Positions 56,652 through 64,000 of a stretch of DNA of 64,000 nucleotides are shown piece by piece. The translations under genes were made by a program, and so were the position numbers. The notes under the pieces were generated by a model. It searched no databases, was not told the origin of the DNA, and saw nothing but the letters and a program-made list of their open reading frames with translations. The stretch covers positions 62,001-126,000 of the forward strand of contig NZ_WIQM01000015.1 in assembly GCF_015732185.1 (NCBI RefSeq), in the 5' to 3' direction. Numbering within the stretch: the stretch's first letter is position 1; each line of letters begins with the position of its first letter. This DNA is from Pectinatus haikarae (GTDB taxonomy: Bacteria > Bacillota > Negativicutes > Selenomonadales > Selenomonadaceae).

Positions 56652-57104
56652 TCAAAATATCAGCCACATTATTTCGGCGTCTTCATTATTGTCCAGATAA
56701 TAATGCGGGCGCCTGCCGACACTTTTAAAACCAAATTTTTCATACAGGCGGATTGCTTTTTCATTACTGGGGCGAACTTCCAGTGTTATAGATGAAATAT
56801 CCTTTATCTTCGCTGTTTCTATCATTTTTTTCAGCAATAATCCTGCTATCCTTCTGCCCCTGTATTTCGGAAGCAAAGCTACATTGGTGATTTGTCCTTC
56901 ACCGAACACCAGCCACATTCCCGCATAACCGATTATTTGTTCACTGCCGCCTTCTTCATCCACTGCCAGCAAATAACAGGCATCCTCTTTTGCCGCTTCT
57001 TCCCAGAACGACTGTCTTGACCATGGCATGGAAAAGCAGGATTTTTCCACTTTTTCTACCCCTTCTGCATCTTCAGGCAACATTCTTCTAAAGCCTATTT
57101 TCAA
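56652..57104 (-). CDS. rimI: GNAT N-acetyltransferase, ribosomal protein S18 alanine acetyltransferase
   Basis: 150 residues with the RimI pattern VEKSCFSMPWSRQSFWEE, acetyl-CoA motif NVALLPKYRGRRIAGLLLKKMI and LEVRPSNEKAIRLYEKFGFKSVGRRPHYY. It overlaps tsaB by four bases, the standard tsaE-tsaB-rimI arrangement. Its likely target S18 is encoded at 26556. Confidence 0.93.
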   Translation of the reverse strand: MKIGFRRMLPEDAEGVEKVEKSCFSMPWSRQSFWEEAAKEDACYLLAVDEEGGSEQIIGYAGMWLVFGEGQITNVALLPKYRGRRIAGLLLKKMIETAKIKDISSITLEVRPSNEKAIRLYEKFGFKSVGRRPHYYLDNNEDAEIMWLIF

Positions 57105-57811
57105 TTCTTATCCTGCTCTTTCCGTCTCTTTTCCCAGAGTTCTTCAGCCTCGGAACGTCTTATATATAACGGTTCCAATGTCATGACATTGTCACACCTG
57201 CCGGATGCCAATCTATGTATACCTGCAAATGCAGTATTTGCCGCCCGAGGCATTATATGATGCGGCAGCGCCGGTCTGGTATTAAGGCACCGCGCAAATT
57301 CATCCAGTCGCCGCTGCACAACATCCCCCATAGCAACAACCGGTCTGTCCATGCCTTCACAAATATCTACAGCCTCAGCCATTTCAAGTACAGTCATTTC
57401 CCGTACAGTCTGCAGACATCCTTTATCCCATTTTTGAAGAGAAAAATAGACATTTCCCTTTTGAGCATCAACAAAAGCTGCTGAGTAGATATTTTCGACA
57501 GGATAATGATAGGCCAGTACCTCATCAATCCTGATCCCCGCTATAGGTATGTCCAGCGCATAGGCCATCATTTTAGCCGCTGCCAGACCAATTCTCAAAC
57601 CTGTAAATGAACCTGGCCCTATATTGACCGCAATACCTGTCAATTCACTTTTATCAACATGCGCTATTGCCAATGCATCCATTATATGTCCCATAAGCAC
57701 CTCAGACTGAGGCTTCTTTAGCTGCATAACAACTTCCGCGAGCAATCTATCCTTCGTTGCCACGGCAGCACTAGAAACCATCGTTGCCGCATCTATCGCA
57801 AGGACTGGCAT
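57101..57811 (-). CDS. tsaB: tRNA threonylcarbamoyladenosine biosynthesis protein TsaB
   Basis: 236 residues of the ASKHA fold: VLAIDAATMVSSAAVA, GIAVNIGPGSFTGLRIGLAAAKMMAYAL (one region) and FVDAQKGNVYFSLQ. TsaB partners TsaD and TsaE for t6A37 synthesis on ANN-decoding tRNAs. It overlaps tsaE by 19 bases and rimI by four. tsaD is not in the window. Confidence 0.95.
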   Translation of the reverse strand: MPVLAIDAATMVSSAAVATKDRLLAEVVMQLKKPQSEVLMGHIMDALAIAHVDKSELTGIAVNIGPGSFTGLRIGLAAAKMMAYALDIPIAGIRIDEVLAYHYPVENIYSAAFVDAQKGNVYFSLQKWDKGCLQTVREMTVLEMAEAVDICEGMDRPVVAMGDVVQRRLDEFARCLNTRPALPHHIMPRAANTAFAGIHRLASGRCDNVMTLEPLYIRRSEAEELWEKRRKEQDKN

Positions 57812-58278
57812 AAATATTTCAACTCCTCATACTGTTTTTGGTATTTCATGCCGTTCAGCGTTACAGTTATTTTACGTCTTCCGTCTTTTTGTTCACACAT
57901 TCTGATATATAGATTATCTTCGGGCAGGGCATCAGAAAATCTGTCCGGCCATTCAATAATTATTATTTCTCCATTTTCCTGCACATATTCATAAAAACCG
58001 ATTTCATACAAGTCATCTTCTGAGTTGAGCCGATACAGATCAAAATGATAAATAGATACATCGCCTTCGTACACATTCATTAAATTAAAAGTAGGACTTG
58101 ACGCGCTGTTGCAGTGCAAAAAAGCTGCCATCCCCTGTGTAAGCGTCGTTTTTCCTGCACCAAGCTCTCCCTCAAGGCAGACAACTATACCACTGCGGCC
58201 GGCTTCTCCCAAAAAAGCTCCCAGACGTTTTGTCTGCGCAGGATTATCCGTATACAATAAAAAAATTTTTTCTTCCAA
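57793..58278 (-). CDS. tsaE: tRNA threonylcarbamoyladenosine biosynthesis ATPase TsaE
   Basis: 161 residues with P-loop CLEGELGAGKTTLTQGMA, SSPTFNLMNVYEG, YHFDLYRL and IIIIEWPDRF. It is first in the operon tsaE-tsaB-rimI-lgt-spoIID-queA. An extended -10 promoter is 49 bases upstream. Confidence 0.96.
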   Translation of the reverse strand: MEEKIFLLYTDNPAQTKRLGAFLGEAGRSGIVVCLEGELGAGKTTLTQGMAAFLHCNSASSPTFNLMNVYEGDVSIYHFDLYRLNSEDDLYEIGFYEYVQENGEIIIIEWPDRFSDALPEDNLYIRMCEQKDGRRKITVTLNGMKYQKQYEELKYLCQSLR

Positions 58279-58326
58279 TATCTACACACCCTGTCCAAGC
58301 CTGATATAACGAATCTTAATTCATTA

Positions 58327-58335
58327 ATTATAGCA
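58327..58335 (-). promoter_or_regulatory. Extended -10 promoter of the tsaE operon
   Basis: TGC directly before a perfect TATAAT (minus strand 58335-58327), with no good -35, fits an extended -10 promoter. Confidence 0.45.
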
Positions 58336-58359
58336 TAATATCAAAAATTTCGCAGTCTA

Positions 58360-58394
58360 AAAAGAGCATCGTCCTTTGCTTCAGATGCTCTTTT
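58360..58394. terminator. Terminator-like hairpin between the divergent tsaE and aminotransferase units
   Basis: An 11-bp stem AAAAGAGCATC / GATGCTCTTTT has T runs on both strands. It lies upstream of the -10 of tsaE, so it insulates rather than attenuates. Confidence 0.6.
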
Positions 58395-58553
58395 GCTGCT
58401 TGCCCTGACCATATAGTTTTTTCCTCTGCAATCCTAAAGAATACAGAAGTATACAAGAATACTCTTTTAAATTGGCAGGATATCTGTAGTTTATCCAGAA
58501 GTTTATAAATTCATAACAATATTGCATTAATTAAAATTTTAGGGGGAATTATT

Positions 58554-59798
58554 TTGACTTCAAGCATGGCCGCCTCTCATTCAGTGGGAAAGGTAGCAAA
58601 GGATGTCATTTTCGGAGCAAGCGCTGCTTGCAGGAAAGCTGTCGATAAGTATGGCAGTGCTAAAGTAACAAACGCAACAATCGGCGCTATCATGGATGAT
58701 AATGGGCAATTGGCTTGCATACCGATCGTAGAAAAAGTCCTGCGCACACTGCCCATAAATGATCTTATTTCTTACGCTCCTATTTCCGGTGTTCCCGATT
58801 ATCTTGATATGACTACCTCACTCACATTCGGCGACCATAGGCCAGACGGGTACACGGCCGCAGTGGCTACTGCCGGCGGCACAGGCGGTATTCATCATAC
58901 AATCTGGAATTACACCGAAACAGGTGACAGCGTACTAACTTCTGACTGGTTTTGGGGTACATATAATATGCTTTGCCGTGAAGTGGGCAGAAAGCTCGTA
59001 ACCTATCCACTTTTTGACGAAAAACAAAATTTCAATATAGCAGGTTTTACCGCTGAAGTAGATAAACTCATGTCCAAGCAGAATTCTCTGCTGATAATAA
59101 TAAATACCCCTGCACATAATCCTACAGGTTACAGCCTCACTGAAACAGATTGGTCGGATGTCCTTGACGTCTGCAGAGAGCATGCAAAAAAATCGGATAA
59201 GAAAATTACCATAATGGTCGATATTGCTTACATTGATTTCGCCGGTGAAAAAAATGAAACACGCAAGTTTATGCGCCAATTCTCTGATCTTCCTGATAAT
59301 ATCCTCACAATATTTACCTTTAGCATGTCCAAAGGCTATACTGTTTATGGTCAGCGCTGCGGGGCGATGATAGGCCTGTCATCCTCCAAAGAAGTCATCA
59401 CAGAGTTTGCTGATATAAACAAATATACAAGCCGTTCCACCTGGTCCAACATAAATCATGGTGCTATGGCTCTGCTCGTTGCCATAAACAAGGATACTGC
59501 TCTCCAAAAACAATTTGAGGCAGAACGTGACGCTCTTTATCAAATGACACGCCGCCGCGGTGCCATATTCATGGAAGAGGCAAAAGCATGCGGCCTGAAT
59601 GCATTGCCATATAAGGCAGGCTTTTTCCTTTCAATTCCCGCCAAGGATTCCGCCGCAGTATGTGATAAAATGCACGATGATCTTATCTTTGCCGTACCGC
59701 TTAAGGCAGGTGTTCGCATTGCTGTCTGTTCTGTTCCCACCGATAAAATGCGTGGAATGGCAGTAAAAGTGCTGAAGGCTCTGCATAGCGCAGAATGA
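58554..59798 (+). CDS. PLP-dependent aminotransferase class I/II (aspartate/aromatic type)
   Basis: 414 residues. NTPAHNPTGYSL holds N189, MVDIAYIDF the Asp/Tyr that contact PLP, and FTFSMSKGYTVYGQR the Schiff-base K260; the C-terminal Arg region reads LKAGVRIAVCSVP. It transfers amino groups between an amino acid, probably aromatic or aspartate, and 2-oxoglutarate. It starts with TTG behind GGGGGAATTATT. It is monocistronic, so the pathway cannot be read from neighbours. Confidence 0.88.
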   Translation: MTSSMAASHSVGKVAKDVIFGASAACRKAVDKYGSAKVTNATIGAIMDDNGQLACIPIVEKVLRTLPINDLISYAPISGVPDYLDMTTSLTFGDHRPDGYTAAVATAGGTGGIHHTIWNYTETGDSVLTSDWFWGTYNMLCREVGRKLVTYPLFDEKQNFNIAGFTAEVDKLMSKQNSLLIIINTPAHNPTGYSLTETDWSDVLDVCREHAKKSDKKITIMVDIAYIDFAGEKNETRKFMRQFSDLPDNILTIFTFSMSKGYTVYGQRCGAMIGLSSSKEVITEFADINKYTSRSTWSNINHGAMALLVAINKDTALQKQFEAERDALYQMTRRRGAIFMEEAKACGLNALPYKAGFFLSIPAKDSAAVCDKMHDDLIFAVPLKAGVRIAVCSVPTDKMRGMAVKVLKALHSAE

Positions 59799-59851
59799 TA
59801 CAAAGCCATCTATTTACAATTATCCATCATTAGGAACTGAATATTTTTTTG

Positions 59852-59884
59852 ACAGCTTTGGATAATATCCAAGGCTGTTTTTAT
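59852..59884 (+). terminator. Terminator after the aminotransferase gene
   Basis: ACAGC(T)TTGGAT / ATCCAA(G)GCTGT around a three-base loop, then TTTTTATATTTT. Confidence 0.85.
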
Positions 59885-59892
59885 ATTTTGGA

Positions 59893-59921
59893 TTTACTAT
59901 TTGTAAAAAGTCCGTTATAAT
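59893..59921 (+). promoter_or_regulatory. Promoter of the marR-MFS operon
   Basis: TTTACT (59893-59898), 17-base spacer, perfect TATAAT (59916-59921). Confidence 0.7.
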
Positions 59922-59931
59922 ATTTACTGTT

Positions 59932-59941
59932 AGTAATTACT
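59932..59941 (+). promoter_or_regulatory. Palindrome AGTAATTACT, candidate MarR operator
   Basis: A perfect 10-bp palindrome, with further TTACT / AGTAA half-sites around the promoter, sits just after the -10, where a MarR dimer would block transcription. Confidence 0.45.
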
Positions 59942-59971
59942 TTTAATAATTATTTATAAAGTGTGGTATTT

Positions 59972-60424
59972 ATGACTCCAAATTTAATCAGAGAACTGCT
60001 TGATGCCTGCTTTTACGGCAAACAAATTATTGAAAAGATGCCGGCTCTGCCGCTTGGGATGAAACCGCGCCATCTGCACGTGCTACATGCCGTTGAGATT
60101 TTATCAGCCCAGGATATTGTACGCATTAGTGATGTAAGTAAAGTTCTCCGTACCACTATGCCCAGCATCACAAAATTGATTAATGAGCTTGAAGAACTTG
60201 ATACATTGATCAAAAACCGTGCCTATAGCAAAGATCATCGCGTTACAACTGTCAACTTGACACCGCTTGGCAAAAAATATGTTGCCAAATATATCCATCA
60301 ATATCATTGTAAACTTGCTGAACTACTCAGCTCCCTTAATGAGCAGGACTGTCGTACTACTGTCCATACTTTGAAAATTATGGCGCAGCTCATGGAAAAA
60401 CACCCAATACAATTTAAATTATAG
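59972..60424 (+). CDS. MarR-family transcriptional regulator
   Basis: 150 residues from the ATG at 59972 (GTG at 59963 is an alternative; neither has a strong site). The winged helix reads HVLHAVEILSAQDIVRISDVSKVLRTTMPSITKLINELEEL (one region), then AYSKDHRVTTVNLTPLGKKYV. MarR proteins usually repress an adjacent exporter and are released by its substrates. It is 11 bases before the MFS gene, with a palindrome at its promoter. Confidence 0.9.
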   Translation: MTPNLIRELLDACFYGKQIIEKMPALPLGMKPRHLHVLHAVEILSAQDIVRISDVSKVLRTTMPSITKLINELEELDTLIKNRAYSKDHRVTTVNLTPLGKKYVAKYIHQYHCKLAELLSSLNEQDCRTTVHTLKIMAQLMEKHPIQFKL

Positions 60425-60435
60425 GAATTTTTCAT

Positions 60436-61842
60436 ATGGAAAATTACGAACGAAAAATTGATACAAAATTAATTATGTCAATCATTGCCACAGGTATTAT
60501 GGCATTTACCGGTGTCGTCATCGAAACAGCCATGAATGTTACCTTTCCCACACTTATGCGAGAATTTCAAATAAACACCTCAACCGTACAATGGCTTACT
60601 ACTGGTTATCTGCTGATTCTTTCAGTAATTATCCCCGCTTCTTCCTATTTCAAAAAAAATTTCACATTAAAATCCTTATTCATAACCGCTGAAATTTTTT
60701 TTACAGCCGGTACAATTCTTGATGCATTTGCCCCAAGCTTCTTTATTCTTCTCGCAGGCAGAATTCTGCAAGGTTTTGGGGCAGGAATTGCTCTGCCTCT
60801 GATGTTCAACATAGTTTTGGATCAGGTCCCCCTGAATCATCTGGGCACAATGATGGGAGCAGCAACCCTTATAATTGCTATTTCTCCGGCTGTCGGGCCT
60901 TCCTTCGGTGGTTTTATCATCAACTACTGGGGCTGGAGAATGATTTTTATTGCCCTGCTGCCTCTGCTTGCCGCCGCCTTTTTTGTCGGTGTATTTTCTA
61001 TACGTTCTACTGCAAATCCTGTGCGGACACCTTTTGATTGGCTCGGGTTCCTTCTTCTGTCCATCAGTTTCAGCTGCCTCATTTTTGCTGCCGGCGCTTC
61101 AGGGAACACTGGCTGGAACGATCCCTTTATTCTTGGTGCATTTTTCATATGTATTATGACTTTTATAATTTTTTATAAGTATGCAGGCAAAAGCGCGCAT
61201 CCCATCTTTTATCCGTCTGTTTTTCATATAAGAACATTTACACTTAGTGTAATAGTCATAGGCATCGTGCAGTTTCTCTGTCTCGGCCTTGGTTTTTTGA
61301 TCCCCAATTATTCACAGCTTGTTTCCGGGGAAAAAGCATTGGTGGCCGGGCTGTTGCTGCTGCCAGGCTGTATTATCGGTGCTTTCATTACTCCATTAAG
61401 CGGTCGGATAATGGATCGTATCGGTGCCAGAAAACCCATTATCATAGGAAATATCTGCATGATCGCAGCAACCTTTTTATACAGTATACTGGCGCAGCAT
61501 CTGACAACAATGCTTTTTGTACTCATCTATACGATATTCACAATCGGTCAGGGATTCAGCAGCGGTACATCAATGACGAATGGCCTGCGGCAGCTTCCGG
61601 CAAAATTACGAGCCGATGGAAATGCCGTATGTACAACATTCCAGCAACTATCGGGAGCAATTGGCACAGCCGTTGTCAGTGCCTTGATTTCTGCCGAACA
61701 AAAACGTCTGCCGGACCAGCTGCCTTATGCTACTATGCTGGGCAGTCAAAATGCATTATTTTTATTGTTCATTCTGGCATGCGCTGCTCTTATTTGCTCC
61801 GTTATTATCTTCCGCGATATAAAAAAACTGCAGCGCAGTTGA
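60436..61842 (+). CDS. MFS multidrug exporter, DHA2 (EmrB/QacA) family
   Basis: 468 residues, 14 predicted helices. Landmarks are FPTLMREFQINTSTVQWLTTGYLL (two adjoining blocks), GRILQGFGAGIALPLMFNIV, AVGPSFGGFIINYWGWRMIF and SGRIMDRIGARKPIIIG. It forms an operon with the marR gene 11 bases upstream. It is related to the MFS gene at 24295 but carries a distinct regulator. A bidirectional terminator follows. Confidence 0.92.
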   Translation: MENYERKIDTKLIMSIIATGIMAFTGVVIETAMNVTFPTLMREFQINTSTVQWLTTGYLLILSVIIPASSYFKKNFTLKSLFITAEIFFTAGTILDAFAPSFFILLAGRILQGFGAGIALPLMFNIVLDQVPLNHLGTMMGAATLIIAISPAVGPSFGGFIINYWGWRMIFIALLPLLAAAFFVGVFSIRSTANPVRTPFDWLGFLLLSISFSCLIFAAGASGNTGWNDPFILGAFFICIMTFIIFYKYAGKSAHPIFYPSVFHIRTFTLSVIVIGIVQFLCLGLGFLIPNYSQLVSGEKALVAGLLLLPGCIIGAFITPLSGRIMDRIGARKPIIIGNICMIAATFLYSILAQHLTTMLFVLIYTIFTIGQGFSSGTSMTNGLRQLPAKLRADGNAVCTTFQQLSGAIGTAVVSALISAEQKRLPDQLPYATMLGSQNALFLLFILACAALICSVIIFRDIKKLQRS

Positions 61843-61867
61843 ATGTATTCCCTATGTCAGAAAATAA

Positions 61868-61906
61868 AAATCAGCTCTGCCTATACCACCGGCAGAGCTG
61901 ATTTTC
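61868..61906. terminator. Bidirectional terminator between the MFS gene and the convergent unknown gene
   Basis: A 14-bp stem AAATCAGCTCTGCC / GGCAGAGCTGATTT with T runs on both strands lies between the two stop codons. Confidence 0.88.
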
Positions 61907-61907
61907 A

Positions 61908-62591
61908 TTATTTTGAGTCAATCCGCGTCCTTATTTCCTGCAAATAAGGAAAAAGCTTCACATCCAGTTTATTGATAAGTTCCTGCAATTCATGCGAGTC
62001 AAAATCATAGCTGACCTCAGGGATATCAAAAATACGGCTTTCCCCAAAAAATTCATTACGAAAAACATTATAATAAATTATAAAATTACTTTTGCTGGTA
62101 AAATCGCTGTAATCAAAAACAATATATGAACCATTTATAATACGAACAGGCTGATCAGGCGTTATAAACAATCTGAATCCTGCAAAAGTTTCCGGCAATT
62201 TTTTCTTATAATCCCATTGCATAATTTTTTTGTCATGAATGATGGAAGTTATATGTTCCGGATTAAAAGTCTGCATATCAGCCAGCAGGCCAGAACATCT
62301 CTCCTGAAGTATTTCCTGAAAAGCTTCAAGTTCAGCATAAATATATTCTATGACACAAAATTCTGTCAGCCCAATCCGCATACGCAGCTTATACTCACTG
62401 GTCTCTTCATGGTAATATACCGTTATACTGCGGTGTGCTTCTTTATTTTCGTAACGATAAAGATCCAGCACATCTCCCTTTTCTTCCATCAGCAGAACAT
62501 AGTTGAACCCATGCATCTGTTCCGGCAGGTTTTTCATATAATCCCATGCTTTGACCTGAGACAGTATTTTTTCTTTTGTTGCCGCCTTCAT
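61908..62591 (-). CDS. Unknown protein made of two repeats of the same ~95-residue unit
   Basis: 227 residues, no signal peptide or membrane helix. The first unit starts WDYMKNLPEQMHGFNYVLLM and ends with LEAFQEILQERCSGLL; the second starts WDYKKKLPETFAGFRLFITP and ends with LQELINKLDVKLFPYLQEI. Both share WDY-K-LPE---GF, a -YY- strand pair and a closing helix, so the protein is a tandem duplication. I do not recognise the family. It lies 18 bases after pyrE, probably co-transcribed. Confidence 0.75.
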   Translation of the reverse strand: MKAATKEKILSQVKAWDYMKNLPEQMHGFNYVLLMEEKGDVLDLYRYENKEAHRSITVYYHEETSEYKLRMRIGLTEFCVIEYIYAELEAFQEILQERCSGLLADMQTFNPEHITSIIHDKKIMQWDYKKKLPETFAGFRLFITPDQPVRIINGSYIVFDYSDFTSKSNFIIYYNVFRNEFFGESRIFDIPEVSYDFDSHELQELINKLDVKLFPYLQEIRTRIDSK

Positions 62592-62609
62592 ACTACCACC
62601 GCTGTAATT

Positions 62610-63185
62610 TTATTTACCCGTACGACCGCGTTTTGTCATTGGAATGTTATTTTTGCAAAGAGGACATTCCTCCGGTTTATAAGCTGTAACGCTAAGATTC
62701 AGAAGAGCTTTATGAGGCACATCCCCAAAATCAGCCTTACCGCCGCTTCTGTCGACAAGCAGCCCTACACCGACAGGTACAGCCCCTTCACTGCGGACGA
62801 CGTCAATAACTTCCTTGACTGAACCGCCGGTCGTAACTATATCTTCAACGATAAGAACACGTTCTCCCCTTTTAAGTGAAAAACCGCGGCGAAAAGCCAT
62901 TTTTCCATCTACACGTTCAGTAAAAATAGCTCGTGTCCCCAATGCCTTGCCGACCTCGTGAGCCAATAAAATACCGCCTGTCATAGGACCGACCACAGTC
63001 TGAACCTGCATATCAGCAAAACGTTCAGCCAGCTCTTTACAAAGAGCCTCCGTATACCTGGGATGCTGCAACACGTTGAATTTTTCCACATACATTGGGC
63101 TGTGCAATCCAGACGTAAGCAGAAAATGTCCCTCCATTACAGCATTTGTTTGCATCAGCAGATCTTTTACTTCCTGTTCGGTCAT
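62610..63185 (-). CDS. pyrE: Orotate phosphoribosyltransferase
   Basis: 191 residues with the PRPP-binding motif RVLIVEDIVTTGGSVKEVIDVV (two adjoining parts), VVGPMTGGILLAHEVGKALG and FTERVDGKMAFRRGF. It makes orotidine monophosphate in pyrimidine synthesis. The C-terminal tail PLCKNNIPMTKRGRTGK is a small extension. No other pyr gene is adjacent and no PyrR site was recognised. Confidence 0.95.
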   Translation of the reverse strand: MTEQEVKDLLMQTNAVMEGHFLLTSGLHSPMYVEKFNVLQHPRYTEALCKELAERFADMQVQTVVGPMTGGILLAHEVGKALGTRAIFTERVDGKMAFRRGFSLKRGERVLIVEDIVTTGGSVKEVIDVVRSEGAVPVGVGLLVDRSGGKADFGDVPHKALLNLSVTAYKPEECPLCKNNIPMTKRGRTGK

Positions 63186-63214
63186 TATTATCTCTCCTAA
63201 TTCTTATTTACGTT

Positions 63215-63243
63215 ATTATATCATTTAGCAAAATTTTTGTCAT
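63215..63243 (-). promoter_or_regulatory. Promoter of pyrE
   Basis: ATGACA (63243-63238), 17-base spacer, perfect TATAAT (63220-63215), 30 bases before the start. Confidence 0.65.
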
Positions 63244-63308
63244 GCACTTGCCACTATACAATACTCTAAGCCCGCGTAAATAGATATCCTGAAAAGACTG
63301 CCCCCATC

Positions 63309-64000
63309 TCACTGCTGCTTTTTTCTGAACCATTGCCAAAAACACAACACAAAGGCTGCTGTCCACGCCGCACTGCCTTCCATATTTCCAGCAGCGCCGT
63401 ACAAAGGCAATACCATACCGGCCACACTCAGCCCAAATATCCAAACAGGCATTAACCAAATATTTTGATTTGATAGGACTTCTGCGGAAAAATTGCTTTT
63501 CGCAGAAGTATTATTTACTTTTGCTGCACGTTTCCACCATCCTGCAAAGCCTGCTATGATAACAACTATTGTGATTATATCTAAAATTGCCCAGATAATT
63601 TTAAGTGCCAATGTATCATGATTATGCACGTGCAGATCCAGTGAAGCTGCAGCAGCTGACAAATAAACCGGCAGCTCTTTTGTATAATACTGCATATTTC
63701 CCTGTGCATCGGCGCCGACAAAAACCAATTGGCCCATAAACTCTGTGGGTCTGTCCTTAGCCGGTGTCATATAAAAAACATAACGCGAATGATTCAATTT
63801 TTTATCGGGCATATCAACCGATAAAATATAATCTTTGCTGAATTGCTGATTAATGAAACTGATCGCTGCCGGAAGTCCAATATTGTCAGCAGTTACCTGC
63901 GCAGACATATTTTTTGCCGCTTCCGCTTTTGCACTGCTGATGTAACTTCCATAACCAAGAGAAAAGATAACTATCATTACACCGCTGAAACATAAAAGTG
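63309..64000 (-). CDS. PepSY-associated membrane protein, 5' end outside window
   Basis: The reading frame is open to the window edge, so the visible 230 residues are the C-terminal part. A membrane segment (GVMIVIFSLGYGSY) is followed by an external PepSY-like domain, LDLHVHNHDTLALKIIWAILDIITIVVIIAGFAGWW, and two more C-terminal helices. Relatives accompany siderophore or iron uptake or reductase systems. The identification is from the partial pattern and moderate. Confidence 0.6.
   Translation of the reverse strand, partial: LLCFSGVMIVIFSLGYGSYISSAKAEAAKNMSAQVTADNIGLPAAISFINQQFSKDYILSVDMPDKKLNHSRYVFYMTPAKDRPTEFMGQLVFVGADAQGNMQYYTKELPVYLSAAAASLDLHVHNHDTLALKIIWAILDIITIVVIIAGFAGWWKRAAKVNNTSAKSNFSAEVLSNQNIWLMPVWIFGLSVAGMVLPLYGAAGNMEGSAAWTAAFVLCFWQWFRKKQQ

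Noticed and set aside
58440-58470. Near-palindrome AGTATACAAGAATACT upstream of the aminotransferase
   Set aside because: Short, imperfect and not positioned against a recognisable promoter.

Overview
This 64 kb window looks like the chromosome of a Firmicute with a Gram-positive-type ribosomal cluster. Supporting signs are a zinc-type S14, an L7Ae-family gene ahead of rpsL, a glmS ribozyme, strong AGGAGG-type ribosome binding sites and consensus sigma-A promoters. A Negativicutes (Selenomonadales-like) origin is my best inference from gene content and moderate G+C, but it is not proven. No rRNA, tRNA, CRISPR array or prophage was seen.

Layout. Positions 1-402 hold the start of a tartrate/malate dehydrogenase-like gene. 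Positions 572-19619 are one long minus-strand translation block read right to left: L7Ae-like gene, rpsL, rpsG, fusA, tuf, then the S10, spc and alpha clusters ending in rplQ. It is bounded by a consensus promoter (19664-19692) and a terminator (490-522). It lacks map between adk and infA, is not attached to rpoBC, and uses many TTG/GTG starts. A promoter at the end of adk makes a structured leader for infA and the alpha genes. Next come a polar amino acid ABC transporter, a zinc-ribbon protein, a YjfB-like protein, cysK with an attenuator-like leader, and an MFS exporter.

The plus-strand rpsF-ssb-rpsR operon (with an S6:S18-type leader) is followed by thiC behind a TPP riboswitch with terminator, and by a PHP phosphoesterase. 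Positions 29398-36386 are a minus-strand sugar-catabolic operon: ketose 3-epimerase, bicupin, class II aldolase, fructose-type PTS IIA/IIB/IIC, HAD phosphatase, DhaK and DhaL without DhaM. A divergent DeoR regulator and a symmetric repeat region control it. I consider this the best candidate for an undescribed pathway.

Then follow glmS with its ribozyme, a beta-phosphoglucomutase-like HAD, the mannitol operon mtlR-mtlA-mtlD, a small unknown protein, an aldo/keto reductase, a 32-residue membrane peptide and nhaA. A His/Met-rich exported protein is coupled to a NapH/NosR-like polyferredoxin, preceded by a tandem 11-bp repeat resembling a response-regulator box. After that come a DUF3290/DUF421 pair and an IS200 element. 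The minus-strand operon tsaE-tsaB-rimI-lgt-spoIID-queA follows, then an aminotransferase, a MarR regulator with an MFS exporter, a duplicated-domain unknown protein with pyrE, and a truncated PepSY-type membrane protein at the right edge.

Stretches over 300 bases without a large gene are 23917-24294 (cysK leader and divergent promoters), 37325-37697 (glmS promoter and ribozyme), 40291-40600 (terminator and mtlR promoter), 47478-47869 (small membrane ORF and terminator; otherwise nothing seen) and 49067-49403 (nhaA terminator and tandem repeat). All functions are read from sequence by family recognition; no database search was run.
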